DNA of 64,000 nucleotides from Nitzschia sp. DOCU1 (lineage: Eukaryota; Bacillariophyta; Bacillariophyceae; Bacillariales; Bacillariaceae), in the NCBI GenBank assembly GCA_951394045.1, contig OX595989.1, positions 2,604,001-2,668,000 on the forward strand, given 5' to 3'. Shown here in pieces: positions 58,638-64,000 of the stretch (position 1 is its first letter; each line of letters begins with the position of its first letter). The notes below the pieces were generated by a model that was not told the origin of the DNA, did no database searches, and saw only the letters and a list, made by a program, of their open reading frames with translations. The position numbers were made by a program, and so were the translations under genes.

Positions 58638-59155
58638 TCTGCTTAGTAGTCCTTGTAGTTAGGACCCGTGATAGTAGTAGTACGATACCCGTATTCGATC
58701 GGCGTCGTTGGTGTTCGATCGTCTTGTGTTGGTGGGATATCTTGTGGTGGCACGAAGTCCTTTTTTGTCATGTGGAAGGATTTCGGTGGCCTTCGTCGAG
58801 TTTGGCTTCTCACGATGACGGATGACGTACAGATCGCTCTGGGGACACGCGTGTCATTCGGATTTTCCCGCGCTAGCCCATCATGTGTTAATTACTTTCT
58901 TGATATATGCGTTAACAGATCGTTTCCTTGTGGGTGTCCGCCAGGCGAGTCACATGCTGTCGCCAAGCCGCCTCGGAAAGAGTTGCAGGACTCAAATCAA
59001 CCCCCATCATCATTCTTGCCTTTCGGAGTTTTCTCGCGCCGCGGGGTCACCACGGAAATCCACGCGAGCATTCTTCTGTCGTTTGAAATCCATTCGTAAC
59101 AAGAAAACTTCAAACCCACCGATCACGGCGAGCGTTTTGTCAAGTCTTTCATTCC
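58638..59155. other. Divergent promoter region
   Basis: Between the ROK1 start and the next plus-strand gene. Two short plus-strand frames (up to 143 codons) overlap each other and have no domain. I see no RNA gene. Confidence 0.45.
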
Positions 59156-60746
59156 ATGTACGGCGTAGAGGTGCAACAAAGAAACCCGTTGAAGATGATC
59201 GCTAATCCTCGAATCGTACCATCATCCACCACCACTTCCAGCAGCGAGCAGGAAACCGCACCTCCCACAAGTTCTCACGATCAGCGTGTTGAAGATAGTC
59301 CAGAAAGTGAGAACGCTGCAGCGGAAGGTCCTGCCATGAAGTTAGTTGTGAGATCATCTTACTGGGGTCGGATTTTGAAGGGGAAAGCACGACGCACCGT
59401 TGACTATGGTGGCTTGCCTGGTCGACAGTATCGTGTGATTGGATGTCAAGCTGTCCTATCAGCCGTAGACGGACAATACTGGGGATGTTGCCCGCACCAT
59501 GGGAAACGAGTCTTGGAACTGAAAGAGCACCATTTCCTTGATCAATACACCGGCAACTGGGATCTCTTTGCGGTGCCCCCTGTTTCAACACCCGCCTACA
59601 TGGTCCATGGCTTTTTCATGCTTCCGCAGAATCAAAATGTGATTGATGTCGCCTACAAAGTCGCCACGGAGGGCTGGTCATTTGTGGGTACGGCAAATGC
59701 TTCAGTCGTACGAATGGATCTAGAGGCAATGCTTTCAGACATTTTGAAACAAAACGACGGTGTCGGCTTTAAGTATCATCATGTTCATCTGGAAATCCTA
59801 ATGGATCAAGTCTTTGATCGTGAAACGCCACGCAGCCGCAAAGCAGCCATTGACAAGTCGCGATCGGAGCGTGGCACTAGCAGCAACAGCAGCATTGTGA
59901 CACCTCATAGCGATCAAACAGGCGGCGATACCTCTTCGGTTGCGACTCCTCCTTCATCGATCCCCCATGTTGTTAGCAATGATACCTCATGGTTCTCGGA
60001 CGGGACTCATTCCACCTATGCCAGTGCGACTACTTCCCACCACCTCGATTCTATGCCTCCTGGCTGGTCCTATGCTGGCGGAGCGCAACACTTTCATCCC
60101 CATCATCATTATCAGTCCTATCCTCCGCACTGGGCAAACCCTGATTATGTCCCGATGTTCCGGAGCCATACCCATGGAGCAGGGGGCAGCATGACCTCGA
60201 TTTTGCCTCCCATGAATCCTGCCCAGCAACTGTTGCTTCAAGGATACACGACAGGCAGCAACACTGTTCTTCCTCCCGCCTTCATGCCTCACGAAGCTGC
60301 TCTAGAGCACTTCCGTACCCACTCAGGCTTCGTCCCAGGACACTACTCTACTCTTCCTCCCTCTAACCTCCAACGCCAACATCAATACACGACTCCTTCT
60401 CCTTGGACCACGCCTGAAGAGGAAGAAGACCGAGACGACGGCAATGACGCCAACGACCGCAGGGGAACTCACCAGCTAGCCGATGAAAAGCTCAGCGAAG
60501 ATGTGGCCACGGCTTCGTTCTCGGAAACAACTGCCGAGGAAGAAGATGAAGACCACCACAGCGCCGATGTTCAACCTGAACCCGAGCTCTCGTAAGTAAT
60601 GATGCTAATAACACCATTGGACGATTGGCTCGTACAGTGTTAAATCCGATTCCGCCACCGACAGTGGGGGCGATTGCCAAAGCAGCAGCGGCAGATTACT
60701 ACTAAAACACACCATTCCATCAAACACCCATAGTCATATGAACTGA
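59156..60746 (+). CDS. Unknown protein with a novel-looking globular domain
   Basis: The main exon 59156-60591 is followed by a 46-nt intron (GTAAGT, branch-like GCTAATAAC, TACAG) and exon 2 at 60638-60746, giving 514 residues; without splicing it would stop at 60595. An AATAAA lies 10 bp after the spliced stop. A compact domain spans residues about 60-215: LVVRSSYWGRILKGKARR, GLPGRQYRVIGCQAVLSAVD, YWGCCPHHGKR, and GNWDLFAVPPVSTPAYMVHG. The rest is low-complexity (His-, Pro- and Ser-rich). No signal peptide. I do not recognise the domain; the Cys/His cluster could bind a metal. The start at 59156 is the first in-frame ATG after the upstream region. Confidence 0.5.
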
Positions 60747-60821
60747 CACGAATTAGAAATAAAGCACAGTAACAACAACATCCAAAGCATTCTCGTCTAG
60801 TAGTTGATTTACCTTGTCTCC

Positions 60822-63746
60822 CTAGCGAAACGCCTTGCGAAACTCGTCCACCTTTTGACGCATTTGATTGAGATCCGAGTTCACCTTGGCCGCTTGTCCT
60901 TGTACAGCTTGCAGTCGTTCTGATACAATAGTTGCCGAAGTAATATTCATTGTCGCACCCTTTCGGGCGGTAGCGGGGTCCAAGCCAAACTTTTCAAGCA
61001 TGGACGCTTGATCTGCTCGCTTCATACCCTTGAGAGACATGACCAATTGTAAATCCATGGCCGAACCACCAGGCCATTGATCCCGAAAGACATCAATCAA
61101 TAGTGAAATAGGCGTACCCGTCAACTTGAGCAAGATTTCAATCTTTTTGAATTGCTTCTGGACCATCTTGGTGTACATGGCAGGAGCAATTGTAGATCCA
61201 GCAGGAACGGCCTTGCGGGCGGTAGGAGAGGCAATGGTATTTGTCTTTTCCATAATGGGGAGTTTCAAAAAGAGCGTCTTCAAAATGGAAATATCCAAGA
61301 GCAATTGTTGCGAGCCTTGTTCGCTAATATGCTTGAGTCGGATGATCGCATTGTAAAAGTCATTCGTAAAAGCCATGGCAAACTTGTCGCAGACACTTCG
61401 AAAGTACGAGATTGGGATCAAACCGCGCGTCGTAGTAATGTAAGGCTGGATCTCACGACCCATGTAACGAACATAGTCGCTTTCTTCTCCAACTTCGTCA
61501 AAGACGGCCCAGTTGATGGAATTCATCATGCGATAGGCCTCTTCCAGACGATTCTCAAGTCCAGATACTAGAACATGAATCGCCTTGGCGGTAATATCAT
61601 GAAAGGCTTCTTGTTGTGGCATCATGTCAATCTTGTCCTTGTATTGATCGTCCACGGTATCTCGAATCAAATCTTGCAATGCTTCCACAGTATCCGCGCA
61701 ATACTCGCAGGTTCCAATCACATGGCAGACTGTCACTTCTTCGTCCTTGGGCACCCTGTAGGAAGCGGTTTGTGCCGAAGTGCCTTCCTGTTTGGCAAAG
61801 GGAACATTAGCCAGATTTAAACCGCCCGTTCGGGGCGGAAGAGCGGGAGGTAGCTTGCTGTTGAGTACTTGGGCGTACTTTTGCAAGGAATCTTGAAAGG
61901 CTTGATACAGCAAGAAGAAAGCATTTCCTTTGGTCAAAGCCGTACACCGAGTAATGCTTCCTTTGATGTAAATAAAGAGCTTGGTTGATGTTGTAAAGAC
62001 CGGTAACTCTCCACGAGTATCGACCGCTCGATCTTCCAATGCCATGACCAGCTGTTCGTCCATGCTTTGTTCCTCGAGCGCAATGTACGGACCCATGTGA
62101 TTGTCAAAGGCACTCGACGCTACTCCAAACAAGGGATCGACTGCTTCTTGTTCCGTCGACGCCGCTTCTTCATCTGCCACTGCAACAATCAAGGCCGAAC
62201 CGTCCTCAGAAGATACTGTACTATTCGCCCTGGACGACAGTTTCTTTGTTTGTTTTTTCTTGCCATCATCGGCTGTGGCAGCGTCTTGGGACGAAGGATC
62301 CTTAAAGATGGTACCGTATTCGCGTTGGAGTGCAGCTGAGACTTCCTTTTCAAACTGGATCGTCTTTTGCAAGGCCTTGAGAAGAATGGTGGCATTGTTC
62401 GCGTCAGGGTCCTTGGTGGCACCATTCAACAAGGCCAAAATGTGACTTCGGGTCTGTTATTCATCATTTGCACGACAAGGTGAAAAGAAGATGAGTACAT
62501 ATACGAGCAAAACAAACACAAGCCCCCAAGCTTCTATTTCACGTACCCGTTTGAGAAATGTCTTGGTCAAAAGATACTCAATATTCCAATAATTCGGAAA
62601 CACTGCAGGATACTTTTCTCCAATCGAATTCAACATGTTTCGGAACCACAGAAATCGTTTTTCAATAAACTCCAACGTATATTCTGGTTTGCTTTCTTCC
62701 TCTTGTTGTGGTTGTACTTTGAAACTCGATACTCGCTTTTGTTCTTGTGGAGGCTGTTTCTTGGCGGGTTTAAAGAGTTTGCTATATTCCGCCAGCTGAT
62801 CTTGTCCAAAGACGGTAATAAATTCATTCCGAGCTTCCTTGCCCAAAGCGTCAATCATGAGAATCCCATCCGCCATGACTTGTGGTGGCATAATGGTCGA
62901 CAAGGACTTTGGGATTTCTCCCTCTTCCAAATATCTCAGGGATTTATATTTGAGTTTCTTGGAGTCCTTTTCTAGTTCGATGGTAGCTTCTTGTCCAAAC
63001 CCTACTACTCGAAAGGCTCGAATCAAACAAAATTTGAGTTCTCCTTGCAAATCCGTCACTTTTTGTGCTAATAATTGCATAGGCTCCACCTTGTAGCCTT
63101 CCAAATGACTTAGCAACAATCGAGTCGCATCCACCAAATGCGAGGCCGACTTGTAATCCGGAAAGGGTTCTTGCAGACACGCCAAACGTAATTGTTCCAC
63201 GGCATGAATCAACATGTGTAATCTCTTGAGAGTGGTAATAGTTTTTTGTAAATGCCGCTTGGCACAATCCAAACGTTTCATATCTTTAGTGATTTCACGA
63301 ACGGTTTGTTCCGATTGTGACGCCTTGGCTTGAACTTGACGAATGCGTTGTTCTAATGACGTCACGGAAGCTTTGGCATCTTGCACATGTTGTTGCGTCG
63401 CTTGGGCATTTTCGCTTTGTCTCTGAAGAGCACTCGAGATGGTATCATCCAACCGTTGCATCCGATCTGTCACAGCATTGCGAATAAAGGGCAATTGTGC
63501 CACCAACATGGCTTCACTGGAATAATGCTTGTTTAAAAAATCAATGGGATCGGCTTTGGTGGCACTTCGACGATGACTATCGGTAAATGCGTCAAAGGCA
63601 TCCAAGAGTAGATTGGGATCCGACGAGACGGCCGATCGAGTACTAGTAGTAGCAGTGACCGCCTTGGGCGAGACGGGAGGTAAAATCACACGGGTCGCTG
63701 TCAGTTGTGGTGTCTTGCGACCAGGAGACTTTGGAGGTCCTGCCAT
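60822..63746 (-). CDS. VPS53: VPS53, GARP/EARP tethering-complex subunit
   Basis: Two exons, 63746-62547 and 62453-60822, joined across a 93-nt intron in phase 0, give 943 residues. Around residue 165 the VPS53 signature occurs: KRLDCAKRHLQKTITTLKRL, LIHAVEQL (human QLDHAKRNLTTSITTLNHLH). It lies in a helical region with coiled-coil character from residue 105. Further blocks are FVSP-like linkers, FLWFRNMLNSIGEKYPAVFP, and, after the splice, NATILLKALQKTIQFEKEVS. The protein tethers endosome-derived vesicles at the trans-Golgi network with VPS51, 52 and 54. The last exon ends in a helical QAAKVNSDLNQMRQKVDEF. The N-terminal 35 residues are Ser/Thr/Pro-rich. Confidence 0.93.
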
Positions 63747-63814
63747 ATTGATGATAGTGGGTGGTCCTGTACAAATGCGTTTAATGTAAGGATGAAATCA
63801 CAACAGCAGCAGCA

Positions 63815-63970
63815 ATGATGGAAAGCGTCGTCGTCCTTTCATTGGCGACGAGGCCATGGTTGTTTGTTATCGTGGTGGCCGCTACGGCAACGTCCTGCGC
63901 GCCCGCCAATGCCGTGAAAAAGTCGGCTGTTGACTTCTCCGACCACCTAGTCAAAGAAGTCAACGATTGA
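63815..63970 (+). CDS. Possible 51-residue secreted peptide (or first exon)
   Basis: A plus-strand frame MMESVVVLSLATRPWLFVIV continues with AATATSCAPANAVKK and stops at 63968-63970. It looks like a signal peptide followed by a short mature part. It begins 69 bp from the VPS53 start on the opposite strand. The window ends 30 bp later, so it could be the first exon of a longer gene. No motif or homologue is recognised; a chance frame is quite possible. Confidence 0.25.
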   Translation: MMESVVVLSLATRPWLFVIVVAATATSCAPANAVKKSAVDFSDHLVKEVND

Positions 63971-64000
63971 GAAGGAAAGATCCTGGCCCGGCTACCGTAG

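Overview
The window reads as nuclear DNA of a photosynthetic stramenopile, most likely a diatom. A fucoxanthin chlorophyll a/c-type light-harvesting protein is encoded at 16108-16965. Several proteins begin with a signal peptide followed by a short F/Y-containing junction of the ASAFAP type, which is how diatoms route proteins into four-membrane plastids. Genes are dense, lie on both strands, are often intron-less and otherwise carry short GT-AG introns (about 45-250 nt). There is no operon logic; neighbours mostly do unrelated housekeeping jobs. Nine split genes that the raw frames hide were reassembled from splice junctions and conserved motifs, notably CDC26, SNU13, SLBP, VPS53 and a two-pore K+ channel.

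Layout. 1-5.7 kb: a partial unknown protein, CDC26 (APC/C subunit), a small plastid membrane protein, a secreted nucleoredoxin-like protein and a plastid-type degenerate metallo-beta-lactamase-like protein. 5.7-11.2 kb: an accessory island containing a probable Mutator-like (MULE) element bounded by 42-bp terminal inverted repeats (6685-6726 and 11121-11162). It carries a decayed transposase-derived gene that kept its zinc finger and SWIM domain but lost the catalytic core, and an Asn/Ala-rich repeat protein on the other strand. 11.9-20.5 kb: a small diatom-type protein, an isochorismatase-like/tubulin-tyrosine-ligase fusion, an orphan protein, the light-harvesting protein, a plastid-type carrier and a DUF92 (VTE6-type) kinase. 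20.6-24.1 kb: one nine-exon gene with two complete acetamidase/formamidase domains in tandem. 24.8-31.7 kb: an HhH protein, a peroxisome-type enoyl-CoA hydratase 2, a hemerythrin-like protein, a 4CL-type acyl-CoA ligase and a sulfotransferase. 32.3-38 kb: two large membrane proteins (STRA6-like, and a four-helix protein with a disordered tail). 38.4-42.5 kb: a tandem pair of formylglycine sulfatases. 43.3-50.4 kb: SNU13, SLBP (with an in-frame TAG), bZIP, an EF-hand K+ channel, and a frame-broken ADP-ribosylglycohydrolase/J1-crystallin-like gene. 50.5-64 kb: TLDc protein, plastid-type MAPR cytochrome-b5-like protein, nicastrin, ROK1/DDX52 helicase, an unknown protein and VPS53.

The most unusual items are the duplicated-domain amidase with an intron-spanning gene-conversion tract, the TAG inside the SLBP RNA-binding domain, the deletion-derivative MULE with a 102-bp coding repeat array, the isochorismatase-TTL fusion, and homologous introns in both K+ channel selectivity filters. 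All functional calls rest on motif recognition by eye; no database or transcript evidence was available.
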